64,000 bases of DNA, from assembly GCA_015680685.1 (NCBI GenBank), contig MNCI01037593.1:50576-114575 (forward strand), written 5' to 3'. This document shows positions 1 through 11,613 of this stretch, piece by piece. Both the position numbers and the translations under genes were made by a program. Under the pieces are notes generated by a model. It saw only the letters and a program-made list of their open reading frames with translations. It had not been told where the DNA came from and ran no database searches. The DNA is from Gnetum montanum (lineage: Eukaryota > Streptophyta > Gnetopsida > Gnetales > Gnetaceae). Positions within the stretch are counted from its first letter, which is position 1. Each line of letters opens with the position of its first letter.

Positions 1-1260
1 GGCAGCATCCAAGGGTTCGTGTGTACCTTGCTTCCAGCCTTGGATCTGCTTACACAAATTGGACACTCTGGAATATGTTTGATACTTTTCGTTGAACAGT
101 TCTAGCATCGTACTCCACCTCCTAATGGTTTCTGGTTCTAAGGACCGGTACTAGCTCTCTGCTTCTTTGGTGAGTGTCCGTGGGAACAGCTTAAGTTTCT
201 GCCACTCATCTTCTATATTCTGCAAGGCACAGGCATCATGGAATGCCTATAAATGATTTTGCTGATCAACATTGTATCCCCCTTCAAACTGTGGGATGTT
301 GTTCATGTCTAATCATTTGATCTTGCTATCCTTTAAATGCCTTGTGGGAATCCTAACTGCCTCCGTTATGTCAAGCATTCTTTGGGTTGCGAGTAGGGGC
401 TCATCATGATTGTCTCTTTCATGATGCCTATGATGTCTACGTTGTTCCCTACTCTCCCTACGTCCTTGCCCTTGTCCTCTCTTTCAGCTTTCACATCGAG
501 GTCTTTCATCTTTCTTTTTACTATTATCCTCACCTTTATGTTCATGTTGGTTACGCCCAGATGTGGAAGGAGAGGATGAATGATGTGAAGAAGGGGAAGA
601 AGAAGGGGAACTATCACCATGATGATGTTTCTTGCCTTCTCTTTGGCTACTACGGCCTTGATCGTTGTGACAATCAAAGTGCCCGTCCTTAGCATGAGTG
701 GTTGTTCCCTCTGTGAACAGCTAGTGTTCACGGGCATCAGAACCAGGGATATGTATCGTTGATCATAGGTTCTGATACTCATCCTCCTCACCATATTTAG
801 GAGGGGGAACATCCTTTGCTAAAGAACCTATGATAAAGGGTTCCTCATCTCATATTTCGCTAAGGACGTGCAGGGCCTTGCCCTTCGACCATGTATGTTG
901 GCTCTCCTACCTTAAGTCCCTCATACGTTGGGCATCTGTGGGATAATAATCCCTCATGTCAAAATCCTCCACAACGTATTCCACGAAATGCTCTTGCATG
1001 CCAATCTATACCAAGGCATAGAAAAGCATGAGAGAGATTGATTGATCTGGGGGTAACACAATGTTACCTTGCAAATCTCTCCACCGCAGTTGTTCGTCCT
1101 GATGGAGAACAAAAGTAAAATTAGGAATATACTCATCGGGATGAGTATATGTCATCTTGTATTGTTTAGGACTTGGCTGATTTTGGTTATGCTTTTTATC
1201 TTGCCGACTGTCTCGTGTGTGGTCCTTAGGTGGTGAGTTGCTCTTATGAGAAGAAGGCAT
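1..1260 (-). pseudogene. Gag of Athila-like element A, 5' part, degenerate
   Basis: Gag is the structural capsid polyprotein of LTR retrotransposons. The start codon is at 1258-1260 and the protein begins MPSSHKSN. The homologous starts of elements C and D begin with a similar Met-Ser-Ser-Ser-His. A conserved N-terminal block (HPDEYIPNF, LHQDEQLRW, GNIVLPP) is shared with C at 26.2-26.0 kb. The retrotransposon gag core lies at about 360-1 and includes WQKLKLFP and LFNEKY. Several frames are needed to read through, so it is broken by indels and stops. The primer site and 5' LTR lie directly upstream at 1387 and 1406. The rest of the element lies beyond the left edge of the window. Confidence 0.8.
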
Positions 1261-1386
1261 TTTTATCGGTGTGCTATTTCATCGTTATATATAAATCTTT
1301 CTCTTTTGATTAACCCAAAGGTTATTTAAGGCTTACAACGATGTGAGTGATATCCCTTATGTTCTATTCAGCGTACAAACACTTAG

Positions 1387-1404
1387 TCCCCGGCAACGAC
1401 GCCA
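1387..1404 (-). promoter_or_regulatory. Primer binding site of element A (tRNA-Asp type)
   Basis: The minus strand reads TGGCGTCGTTGCCGGGGA. This matches 17 of 18 bases of the tRNA-Asp primer site known from Athila elements. It lies one base inside the LTR edge and about 125 bases upstream of the gag start, as expected for minus-strand DNA priming. Confidence 0.85.
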
Positions 1405-1826
1405 ATGATGAGTGGCGAGGTACCCCTACACTCAACCATACGAAACGAGCGTAGCACGCATGATCTGGTCGAACTCTGTAGACTAAATGCCTAAACGCCC
1501 CATGGAACACTTGGGGTTAATCATTCGTTGTCTTCCTAGACTTACTTGTTGTTGTCACGGTGTATGGTTAAGTAAGTCCGAGGTATATGATTTTTTTGGT
1601 CTTTTCTGGTTTTATGTCTTCTACGCTAAGAGAAAAGGGTTGAGAGAACTAACTAATTCTAACTAATGTCCTAAGTCTAAATTAACTAGCGTTAGCATTT
1701 TTTCCCACTTACCGTACACACCCTGAACTATGCAACTGTGGCTACCAAACGCTAATCGTTACTGGGATCACCACACGTAATGCACGTGCTCAAAGTGGTC
1801 ATACTGAGGTAGCTAACTAGCCTAAG

Positions 1827-2017
1827 TGTGATGAGCAGCCGATTCCTTGACTAGCCGTACACATCCGTAGATGCTCGTAATCAAGTCGTACTCATCCCAC
1901 GTTCTAGGAGACAAGGGTGAGAGAATCTAATTGTGATGAGTAGCCAATTCCTTGGTTAGCTGTACACATTCGTCAATGCTCGTAACCAAGTCGTACTCAT
2001 GCCGCGTTACTAGGAAA
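1827..2017 (-). repeat. Tandem duplication of about 105 bp inside LTR A
   Basis: Two diverged copies start TGTGATGAG at 1827 and 1932. Both carry the blocks ATTCCTTG and AAGTCGTACTCAT. The LTRs of C and D show only one related block at this place, so the duplication seems specific to A's lineage. Confidence 0.8.
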
Positions 2018-2233
2018 GCAATAAATAACATGTAATAAACCTATTCCATGCACTGCAAGGTTTATCCACAAAGCTTGTCTTTATTTCTGTACACAACTTG
2101 CTTGAATAAAGATCCATTCACTTGGGGACTTCTACTGCGGGCACATGGAAAATATTCTATCTCTGGGGTGATCAATCCGCTAGAGCTTCGCTACTTCTAG
2201 CCTAGGATGACAAATGAGAGGAGTGCCGCCTCT

Positions 2234-2241
2234 TATTTATA
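2234..2241 (-). promoter_or_regulatory. TATA box of LTR A
   Basis: The minus strand reads TATAAATA. The equivalent site is present in the LTRs of B (6342), C (17554) and D (28902), in the same order relative to the GC-rich palindromes and the LTR edge. This would be the core promoter of the element transcript. Confidence 0.6.
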
Positions 2242-2257
2242 GATTTGGTGACGGACC

Positions 2258-2340
2258 GCGATATCGCATACGCGACATCGCAGGGGACGACGCGATATCG
2301 CATGGGATGCGATGTGATATCGCGACTCATGCGATATCGC
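2258..2340. promoter_or_regulatory. Cluster of GCGATATCGC palindromes in U3 of LTR A
   Basis: The perfect palindrome GCGATATCGC occurs at 2258-2267, 2292-2301 and 2331-2340, with further partial copies between. It lies just upstream of the TATA box in transcription order. CpG is rare in the rest of the window, so retention here is notable. The LTRs of B and D carry shorter versions (around 6405-6425 and 28961-28980). A role as enhancer or protein-binding array is inference. Confidence 0.6.
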
Positions 2341-2359
2341 GTCTCATCACAAGTGGTCA

Positions 2360-2866
2360 AAGATATTTTCAAATGTAGGAAAAGAAAGTAGACAAAGTAG
2401 GACAATCACCAAAAATGACTTCATTGATTCTTAGTTAATAGTTATTACAAATTTTGTATGTCCATTTCCAAACATGCTAAGCAACATGACACTTAAAAAA
2501 GAAATATAAGAAAATGAATCTTCACTTCTATAAAGAGGACATTGAGGAGAAATATTGCTCATATGCTTATGATGAGTGCTAATATGAAGACCTTAATGAA
2601 TAAGACACTATAAAAAAATGTAGAAGCTCTTTAAATATCTTTCATTTTCCTCATCTAAAAGTGTAATGATAATTGCATTTTCTAGGATTTATTGAATTTG
2701 TTATGAATAAAATTTGTTTTTATAATAATTGTAAGCAAATTTTAGATTAAAAGAAAAATAGATCTTTCAAAAAAATATCTGGAAAAGCTTATGCAAACTA
2801 TTGTTAAATTTAAATAAATTCTCAAGATTAGAAATTAATTTTTTAAAACTCTTTTTCTCTTTTTAT
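2360..2866. other. AT-rich spacer, no feature recognised
   Basis: The stretch between LTR A and the LINE remnant is AT-rich and has no open frame or recognisable motif. It may hold the decayed 3' end of the LINE, but no poly-A tract is visible. Confidence 0.4.
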
Positions 2867-4870
2867 TCAAACTATAGAGGCTAGAAGCTTCATTTCATGT
2901 AATCCATCTATCATGTATACATAAACAAGAAACCACAATGATACTAGATTTACTCCAAGTGGTAGACAATCTAGACGAATTAGTAGCCCAAGCTTCTTCA
3001 TTAAAAGGAAGCCACCATGGGCTAATTTGGATAAGCATAATTGTAATATGACTGTAATTCTATTATTTACTAAGCTTACATCTTGTCTTCCAAATTTATT
3101 TAAGAATTGGAAAACTAAGAATAGAAATAGCCTAAGAAAAAAGAAGGTAATGAAGAAGGTTACTAGAACATCATCCATTATCATTCTTAGGTTTTTCTTG
3201 CATAAGTTTGTTTCTTAAAAGCAATGTCCAAATATCATCTCCATTAGCTGCAAAGGAAATACTATAGTTATAATAATTAATGAGACTAAGTTCTTCACTT
3301 TTTTTGCTACTAGTACAAATATCCCAAGCAACTCTAGAAAAGAACTTTTCTATGTTTCTTAGCAAAAAATAAAAATAAAAATAAAAAAATAAATTGACAA
3401 ATAATATGATAAATACTATCATAAGAAGTGTTGATTATTATGAAAATATTATAATCAATTCATGTTTATTACTCTAGTTATTAAGATTCTTCTAAAACTT
3501 CTTATAATAATCAAAATTTTAAAGACAATATTTTTTCAAGATTCTCCAAGGCTTAAGAGTAACCCACTCATCAATATTATTATTAGAATAAATAGAAAAT
3601 TTTTTCCAATTAATACAAGAACTAGATAACATGTAGTAATCATCCACTCTAGCTAAAAAAGTATTGATATTGTATGAGAATTGTTGATCATAAAATAAGA
3701 ATCATCTACAATATACATGTTAAGTAATTGCATACCTTGATCATTAATTAAAATTTTCTTAATGATATTCTTTTATATATCATAATCTAGATTATGTGAA
3801 AGAAAATCTATAAAAATAATAAAAAGATAAGGAACCAAAGGACAACCTTAATGAATTGCTCCCACTTAATTCAAAATTAGCAACAACTTGAGCATTAGTG
3901 TTAGTGAGAAAGGTATGAACAAGAAGAATAAAATAATCACTAAATCCTAGTTTATAGGGATAAGAAATAATGAAATTTTATTCAATCTTGTCCCAAGCTT
4001 TAACATCATCTAGATTAATAAAAGCATAGTCTTGGTTAGTATTAGAAGTCCATTGCATTCCCTTCCAAGTTAAAATAACATAATTTAAGGTATGTCTACC
4101 TTTAATAAAATCCCTTTGCTAAGGTCTAATGATATCTTCAATAACCTTATGAATTCGGCAAACTATGCATTTAGCTAAAATTTTATAAGTATTGTTAAGG
4201 AGAGTAATAAGTCTTCAATTGCTAATATTTTGAAGATCTCCATTCTTAGCAAGAAGACAAATCATGTATTGATTAATATTTTTACCAATAAAAACATTTT
4301 TAATGGCTTTTTGGAAAACATGAAAGAGGTTAGCTCCCACGATATCCCAATTCTTAAAAAATAATTTAATTGGAAAACTATCAAAACCTAGAGTTTTACC
4401 ATATGCTAAACTAAAGGTTGTTACTTTGATTTCTTTTGTTGTAATTTCTACTTCAAGAATACTTTAATGTGCTTATGTTATAAGATGAGAAATATGCATA
4501 CTAGAGGCCTAGAAGGATTCTTTGCTAAAACCTTCAAAAGAAAAATTATTTGCTAAATAACTATTAATAGTCTTAGGATTTGTAATGATAGAATCATTTA
4601 TATAAAGTGATTCTAGTTTAGGTACTTGATCTTTTCCTTTTATAAATTTTAAAAATTCTGTATAAGCTTCATCTTCAATTTTTACCCAACCCATGCAACT
4701 TTTAATGAGAGCACTTTTAGCTTTAAAAGTATTCCAAGATTATTTAGCATAACAAGCTTTAGCTAAGACTTTTTGAGTTTCAAAATCAAGGGGATTCTAG
4801 TCTAAAAGGATTTGTATTTTCTTGACAAATTCGACAAGATCTTCTTCAACTTAACATTTACACTTAGAAA
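2867..4870 (-). pseudogene. LINE (L1-type) reverse transcriptase, 5'-truncated remnant
   Basis: Read on the minus strand, about 4480-4090 gives the typical non-LTR RT start: GFDSFPIKLFF, the block around W-x-IVGANLF, LLAKNGD, RLITLLNNTYKILAK and IIRP-x-QRDFIKG. This continues into the palm domain (FINLDDVKAWDKI) at about 4050-3950. About 3360-3190 carries the C-terminal block VAWDICTSSKK with AANG-like residues. The endonuclease domain that should precede RT is not seen, so the copy is 5'-truncated, as is usual for LINEs. Many stops and frameshifts make it non-functional. No flanking target duplication was identified. Confidence 0.75.
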
Positions 4871-6239
4871 ATTACTTTCTAAACTATCTAGCATAATGCC
4901 TCAAGTGTGACTCAAACTAGCAACCACTTAAGCCACGTATTGCTAGTAGTACATTTATTCCATCAATATGGACTCATTTAAGTAAAAAGACTTGAATGAT
5001 ATTCTATGATTACTAGTGCTAAAACTTTTTTTACATGTGTTTTTCTCAGTGATTAGGGATGTTATAATTAGAACTGAAGAAAAATATAATAACATACTTA
5101 TCAAAATCAAACATATGGTCATAGGTTGCTATTAAGAATTCATTAGGTAAATAGACATCTATAGAACCTCTAACTTTTTTCAAATTTTGATGATGAACTT
5201 TTTAAAAATCTTGATGATTAAGAGTGAATTTGAGGATTAAGAGTGATTAAAGTAGAAAATGAGAGTTTTTGGAGTCATAATTTTGTAGTTAATGTATAGA
5301 TTAATTATCTTTATGAAGCTTCTCAAGCCCAAAATCTTTTTGGTTAGGTGAACCTGTCATAGAAATCAAAGGCAATACCTTGTAGTCTACCTAGAAAAGA
5401 AAAGAAAATTCTCTTGTCTATTAAATGGAGTGTTAGATATCTTCACTAAATGTTAGCTCTCTTCTATTTATGTGTCTTTAGTGTTGGATTCATCTTTCCT
5501 TTCCTCCCCTCCCTTGGGTAGTGTACTCCTTCAGCTAATCAGGGCAATGGATACTATGTTGTATATGAGAGCATTTAGTTGTTAAGTAGGAAAACGCTAG
5601 TGAGGTTTCGTGCATGCATATTAGTTGGCATATATGATTGGTGTTACTAGTTATAGATAAATGCGTAGCACTGATCTAATTGAATCAATCTTAAAAAGAG
5701 ACGTGGACACTACTTTGTGTATATACTTACCTAATATGAATGTTTCACGATGTAGTCTCTAACTTGGTTTGTTAAATTCACTAGCATACGTTTTTAGTTA
5801 GGTAAGGTATGCACATTGATTAAGCCAATCCTAGAGGACATCAAAGTGTGAACTCTATCAACACATACTTTCACACATCTAATCACGTTAATAATGTGGA
5901 TGGACATGCTTTCATATGTGTTGGTAACATCAAGCTTTAATATTGAATCATCGTCCCTTCATTCCATCATTGAGTCATTACAATGTGATAAGAACCTCCT
6001 ACTTATAGGTATTCATAGGGGCCAAGTTATATATCATGGTGCTAAATTAAGATGGTACTAAAATTGAAAAGTTAAGAGTTTTGGTAAGCATTTCAGGTCA
6101 TTATCCTTTTCATTCACTCATCAAATACATATAAATTTGATTTTGGAAGGACATGTTCCTTCATATTATTTTATGAAATTTAATATTTTTTCATGGAAAT
6201 ACTCAAACAAATGACATATTAATAAAATTCATAAAGTTA
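4871..6239. other. AT-rich intergenic stretch, nothing recognised
   Basis: No coding frame, repeat or RNA gene can be supported here. It separates the LINE remnant from the truncated 3' LTR of element B/D. Confidence 0.4.
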
Positions 6240-6448
6240 CTTAGAAAATATTCTAACTCTAAGGAAAAGAAACAGCAAGAGCTTCACCACCTTGCTTGAA
6301 AAATGAAAACTAAACTATGCCAAATTGGAACCTAGGTGCTATATTTATAGGCCAAGATATATGCCTTGACATTGGACACTTGACATCAGATCCAAGCCTT
6401 GATGTTGCGTATGCGATGTCGCAATAGAAAACAAATGGTGATTCTTCA
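6240..6448 (-). mobile_element. Partial 3' LTR of element B/D
   Basis: About 210 bases match the last part of the LTR at 28177-29005. The match covers TTAGAAAATATTCTAAC, the TATA box (6342-6349) and the GATGTCGC block. The plus-strand end ATTCTTCA gives a minus-strand TGAAGAAT start. The remainder of the LTR is missing to the left of 6240. This match is one of the two reasons for treating B and D as one element. Confidence 0.75.
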
Positions 6449-6458
6449 TACCCCCACG
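6449..6458 (-). promoter_or_regulatory. Polypurine tract of element B/D
   Basis: The minus strand reads CGTGGGGGTA directly before the LTR start TGAAGAAT. This is the expected site for plus-strand DNA priming. Element C has the equivalent GTTGTGGGGCTA at 17698-17709. Confidence 0.65.
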
Positions 6459-8500
6459 ATTGAATGAAAACTTGTCCTTGAGTGAAGAAGAGGAGGAACA
6501 AGTTCTTTACAACATAACATATTGTGTAGGTATAGAATTATTAATTGACATTACAAATTGACTCAAATAAAACAGACATATAGACTCTAAGTGCCCAAGT
6601 GGATGGAATTACAATTTTTACAAAATTAAATGTTCATAAGAAGAGGAGTGAACACCCTAGAGAATATTGCATCCAACACCTCTTGGTAGTAGAAAAATGA
6701 GAGAGAGAGAAGAGATCCAACGAACACGAACGATCCTCTTTGTGTGGTACTGCTGCATCATCCTTAGTGAAGATAGTCCCGCTTCCAACCCATGCTTCCC
6801 ATTGCAATCACAACAAAATCATGAATTAGTATACAATGTGTAATACATAATTGTTAAATGTCTTTTCTCATTGGTGGTTACACCTAGCTAGGTTGTGATT
6901 TTGGTTGATTGGTTCCTTGGGTATTGTTAGCGGGAAGATTGATAGATAGGGTTAATTCAATTAAGCGATCCATTAAATTGAAAAGTTCAATACAAGGAAA
7001 TATTTGAAAAGGGTATAAGAATTCACTAAAAATTATTATGAAGATGTGTATAATTAGATGTTATTGATGAGATAAACAAAAAGAATTTGATTCTAACAGT
7101 GTCTAAGGGTAAAGAACTTAACTAACCCAACCAAAAGATATGCAAGTGGGTCCTCCCCAAAGTAGGCATAGGCCTTTTTTCCCTTGCATAACTTCAAACC
7201 AAAGAATTCGTGGGCTTTGTGGATGACTAATGGTTAAAGAAGGTTAAGTACAAAAACTTGGAAGAAACTAACTAAGAATTTTGACACCTCAAACTAGGAC
7301 ATCGAACCAAAACATGAAATCAGCAGTGAGGTGAGACATGGGAAGTATAGATGGATGATAGAGAGAGTGGAATGGAGTTCCTAATTACGATCACATGAAG
7401 TCTCTTATGGATTTTGTGGTTAAATGACTTGATAGGATCCATCCTTAGTCTAGACCAAAACCAACTACATTCAATGACTTTGCATTGAAATTCTAAGACC
7501 AATCCATCCCTTGAGACACAAGGGTGCTTCCATAGAACAACCATCATTCCAAATTAGAGAAGAAGTAGGAAGTGAGGAAGGGCCTTAGTTAGAGGAGACG
7601 AGTCCCATAACCATTGCTTGTAGTATATTTATTCTGTATAAGGGGTGTGCTTTGAATTCCCATTATTTTTGTCTTTTAAAATAGGAACCACACCATGCAA
7701 AGACACATGCATTTATTTTTTCCAAGGGGTGTGCTTTGAATTCTCATCTCTTTTTCTTTTCCTTGATGAGAACCAAACCATGCGAGGATGTATTCAACTT
7801 CCTTTTATTGAATGACATGGAATGGTATGAAATTTATGGAAACACACAAGCACTCAGGCAAATAGAAAAGCACAAAGAATACTGAATCCCCTTGAAGCTA
7901 CACCTTGTTCAAACCTTTGAATCCTTCCCAATTCTAGAAACTACCAAAGTCACAAATTTATTAAAGTTTTATTAATGAAAAAGGGATTGCATGTTTCCAA
8001 AACAAGAAAAATCATAAAGTTTGTGGATGGGTGGATGTTGTGGACTCATAGCCTATTACATGAAAAGAAACCATGTCCTAATTATTTATAACAAAATTCA
8101 AAGCCAGAAACTAGACACCAACAATCAAATAACAAAAATAGTACATGCTACGGTCAAGTGCGCATTACCAATGTACCTAGCACTTATTAATAAAAAGTTA
8201 GAAAATCACACCAAATAAAATAAAAGAAAATATAAAAGAAAGTGTAAAATGTTTAAGAAATATCAAATATACTATCAAAGGTGTAAAACAAAAATTAGAA
8301 ATTATTAATAACATAGAAAAAATGTAAAATAAAGAATGTGTAAAACAAAAAGTTGTAAAACAAAAAATGTGTAAAAGAAAAAATTTGAAAAACTAAGGAG
8401 ATGCTTAAATAATTAGCATGGTTTGCCATCTCCCCCATAATTAAGTTGAAAGGAGAAGGAGATCCAAAATATGGAGCATGGTTGTCCATTTGATGAGGTG
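6459..8500 (-). other. 3' untranslated region of element B/D
   Basis: This non-coding part between the polypurine tract and integrase aligns in blocks with 17.7-17.9 kb and 20.3-21.7 kb of element C. The env-like ORF that C carries in this interval is absent from B/D. A duplicated block lies at 7641-7805. A stretch rich in GTAAAACAAAAA repeats (8220-8390) is shared with C near 21540. Confidence 0.55.
7641..7805. repeat. Tandem duplication of about 85 bp shared with element C
   Basis: Two copies contain GTGTGCTTTGAATTC and ACCAxACCATGC at similar spacing. Element C carries the same duplication at about 20840-20990. The duplication therefore arose before B and C separated. Confidence 0.65.
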
Positions 8501-8639
8501 CTTATTGTGTTAGTTGGTGTATGCTCATGCAAAGGTCTAATTTGTTGGATGTTGAAAAGCTATTTCTTGTTTGGGCTTTCAAGTTTATAGATCATCATGG
8601 CCCTATAAGGGAAAGTCTCATAAATGATGTAAGGTCCTT

Positions 8640-9715
8640 CTCATAACATTTGGAACTTAGTTCGTTAAGGTATGTGTGTGGGGTTCCTATAGAGAACCTT
8701 ATTTTCCAGTTGAAATTTTACTTTTCTAATTTTTAGGTCATGACACTTTTTGTTGTAGGCCTTGTGCAACTCGTTAGATGATAAGGCTACTAATCAGTTT
8801 TCATCTAGCAAGTTGAGATTCATTAGTCATTCTTTTTAGGCTAGCCTCAAGTCAAGGTCAAGGTCATAAGCTATTGAAAGTGTGTAGCATTCAAATTGAA
8901 TAGGAAGTGTTGGTAGTTTGCCGTACAGAAGCTCATAGGGAGAGTAGCCTATAGAAAGTTTCCAAGTTGAGTGGTAGGCCCAGAGGACATTGTTGATTTT
9001 TGTGCTCTAGACCTTCCTATACTTGCTAACAGTTCTTGTTAGTATCCTTATGATTTCCCTATTGGTAACCTCAGCTTAACCATTAGCTTGGGGATGGTAA
9101 GGTATTGTGAGTTTATGTTCAACCCCCAAGTGTTGCATGAGCTTTCAAAAATTAGTGTTTATAAAATGAGTTTCATTATTAGAAATTAATGCATGTGGCA
9201 CACCAAACCTGTTTACAAAATTTTGTTGTACACATCAAGCAGTAGTAGAGGATGTACAATCGATAATGGTTGCTACTTCTACCCATTTCATACAATAGTT
9301 AACAATGACTATGATGTATGCCTTTCCATTTGGCATGGGTGTGATGAGATCCATGAAGTCAATGCTCCAAATGTCGAATGGTTCTAGTGGTTGAATCCAT
9401 TGTTGAGGTCCCTCCATTTGAGTAGTTATTCCACCATCTCATTAGCATTGTTCACAAGAGCGGATGAAATGATGAGCATCCATGAAGAGTGTTGGAGAGT
9501 AGTACCCTGCCATCAGGATTTTAATGACCATGTGTCTCCTAGCATATTGTCCTTCACAAGGACCTTCATGAGCATCTTGGAGAATGTGTAGTTGATCAGC
9601 ATTAGGGACACACCAATGAACCAGGCCATCGACGCATACCTTGTAGAGGTGTTCGTTGATCTCCATGAAGTGCTTTACTTGGTGAAGAAATTGCTGTTTC
9701 TTCTAGTGGTCCAAC
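8640..9715 (-). pseudogene. Integrase of element B/D
   Basis: Integrase inserts the element DNA into the host genome. The H2C2 zinc-binding domain is at about 9700-9440 (HxxxH-like start, SCEQC). The core starts at 9417 with WIQPLEPFDIWSIDFMD, which holds the first catalytic Asp. It continues with RFGVPHALIS, then NNETHF where DNGTHF is expected, so the second Asp is Asn. A later block, PYHPQANG-stop-AEVTNREI, keeps the catalytic Glu. It ends with AYHSTWKLSIGYSPYELLYGK at about 8950-8900. Stops replace Gln at several places. The order RNase H then integrase is typical of Ty3/gypsy. Confidence 0.85.
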
Positions 9716-9719
9716 CCTT

Positions 9720-10560
9720 ATGGCATCTCTTGAGTGAGAAGATAGGTGAGAATGCCACCATACCGTTTTGGCTCATTGGGCATTTGTTTAGTTATAGATG
9801 TAGCAAAGAGGAGTTCATCAGGAAACATGTCAGAGAGTGGGCTTTCTTCCTCTTTGTCATCCCATCACTACCGAGACAAGTGATCAGCAACCACATTCTC
9901 AGTGCCCTTTCGATCTACCATTTTGAGATCAAATTCCTACAAGATCATCATCCACTATATGACATGGGGGCTCACAGCTGGCTTGTTCATTAAGAAGTAG
10001 ATGGCATTGTGATATGTGTGCATAAACACTTATATCCAAGCACATAGTGCTTTAAATTTTTAGAGTGAATACCACAACTATCAATTCTTTCTTTGTGGTA
10101 GTGTAGTTCACTTGTGCACCCATAATTCTTTGACTAGCGCAATGGATGTAGTATGGTTTTTTCTTGTCATCTAACTATGTCAGCATAGATTCCAAGGCAT
10201 AATTTGATGCATTTGTCATAATATAAAATGGTCTAGACTAGTCGGGTGCTTGTAGGATTGGAGTTTCTACAAGCTTCTTTTTCAATTGTTGGAATGCTTT
10301 CTCACATTTTGTAGTCTAGACAAAGAGAGCATCTTTTTTTATTAGCTCGACCAACAATTTGGTGATCTTAGAGGAATTCTCTATGAATCATCGGTAGTAG
10401 CCAGTATGTCCAAAGAATGACCAAACATATTTAACTATTTTTGGCTAGTAGGTTATTTCTTGGATGATCCTTATTTTCTCAAGGTCTACCTCAATTCCTA
10501 CTTGTGAGATTTTGTGCCCTAGCATAATGCCCTCCTAGACCATGAGGTGATTTTTTTGCC
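9720..10560 (-). pseudogene. RNase H domain of element B/D
   Basis: RNase H degrades the RNA strand during reverse transcription. The minus strand gives YIMTNASNYAL, where a DAS motif is usual, so the first catalytic Asp is Asn. It is followed by KKPYYIHCASQRI, NYTTTKKELIVVVFTLKN and the end block TENVVADHLSR-like at about 9900. Element C has lost most of this domain. Confidence 0.75.
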
Positions 10561-11100
10561 AATTAAGTCACAAGTTGGTTTCAACACACTGTTTCAACAC
10601 TTGATTAAGGTATTCTAGAGCTTGCTCAAATGTATCTCCATAGGTGGAGAGGTCATCCATGAAGACTTCCATACCACTACTGATCTGCTGTTGAAAAATG
10701 CTTAGGAACAAGTGTTGGAATGTGCTATGAACATTGCATAGACAAAACAACATCTTACGATACACAAAAATCCCCCAAGGACTCATGAATGTTATTTTTG
10801 CCTAGTCCTCTAGTGGAATTTGAATTTGGTTATAGCCACTATAACCATCTAGAAAGTTGTAGTAGCAATGCCCAGATATGGTGTCGAGCACCTGGTCAAA
10901 AAATGGTAACAGAAAATAATCTTTGAATGTTGCCATATTTAGCAACCTAAAGTTGATGGAGACCCACCAATTTCCACCTTTCTTTGGCATAATTACAAGT
11001 GGGCAAACCCACTCACTATTTGTAATGGGATAGATGAACCTCTCCTTGAGGAGCTGCTCGATTTCCTCAATGATTTGCTTCAATTTGGGGTTCAACCGCC
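10560..11100 (-). pseudogene. Reverse transcriptase of element B/D
   Basis: Reading from 11095, the frame shows VIMPKKGGNWWVSINFRLLN, FKDYFLLPFFDQVLD and FLDGYSGYNQIQI. The second frame from 10786 shows SPWGIFVYRKM, STFQHLFLSIF and the catalytic block VFMDDLSTYG with both Asp present. One frameshift separates the halves near 10790. The order protease-RT-RNase H-integrase marks Ty3/gypsy. The family is placed near Athila by the tRNA-Asp primer site and by element C's env-like ORF. Confidence 0.88.
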
Positions 11101-11613
11101 TATGTGGCTATCATTTTGGCTTCATGACCAAGTTGGTGTAAATGCAATGTTAGAATATCCTAGGATTAATCCCTGTGAGTTTAGGATATGACCAAGTAAA
11201 TGCTGCTAGCCATCTTTCAACTATTTTCAACAACATTTGTTTTTGCTCTAGAGTAAGATTTACATTGATTATGATCAACTTCTTATTTTTCAAAAACAAA
11301 TATTCCATTCTAGTTGGTAATGTTTTTAGTTCAAGGGGCTCTTACTTAAATTTGTCAGGAATTTCAGCTTTTCGTAGTGAGTATCATCAGAGAGTTGGTG
11401 ATGAACTTGCTCTAGTTCATTTTTGCTTGTGACATATGCACATGTTAGGCTCTCAGTTGGTTCCATGCAAAGTGTGCTACTTTCTAAATCAGTGGTTAGC
11501 CACTGGGTGCCCTCCTATTTTGTGGCTACTGTATACAAACACCTTTGAATTTCTACTTCTGGTGAACACTGTTTGCATGTAGAGATAGATGCTTACTTGA
11601 TGGCCTAAAGTTT
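11101..11613 (-). other. Protease-RT linker of element B/D
   Basis: This degenerate coding stretch connects protease and RT. The part from about 11445 upward is shared with element C at 23100-23180 (the GTGCTACT and AGCCACTGGGTGCC blocks). The rest is missing from C because of its RT deletion. Confidence 0.5.

Larger units (their letters stand above)
1406..2359 (-). mobile_element. 5' LTR of element A
   Basis: On the plus strand the LTR starts TGATGAG next to the primer site. The opening GAGGTACCC block is shared with the LTRs of C (16801, 26429) and D (28177). A TATA box lies at 2234-2241. Upstream of it in transcription order is a GC-rich palindrome cluster. The outer edge is uncertain: minus-strand TG starts at 2359 or 2349 both fit. 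A 105-bp tandem duplication lies inside. Confidence 0.75.

Noticed and set aside
366-812. 148-codon minus-strand frame in gag A
   Set aside because: It is a shifted frame over the Ser/His-rich linker of Gag. The true frame is different and broken.
1387-1404. A tRNA-Asp gene end
   Set aside because: Only the primer site is complementary to the 3' end of the tRNA. No cloverleaf can be built from the flanks.
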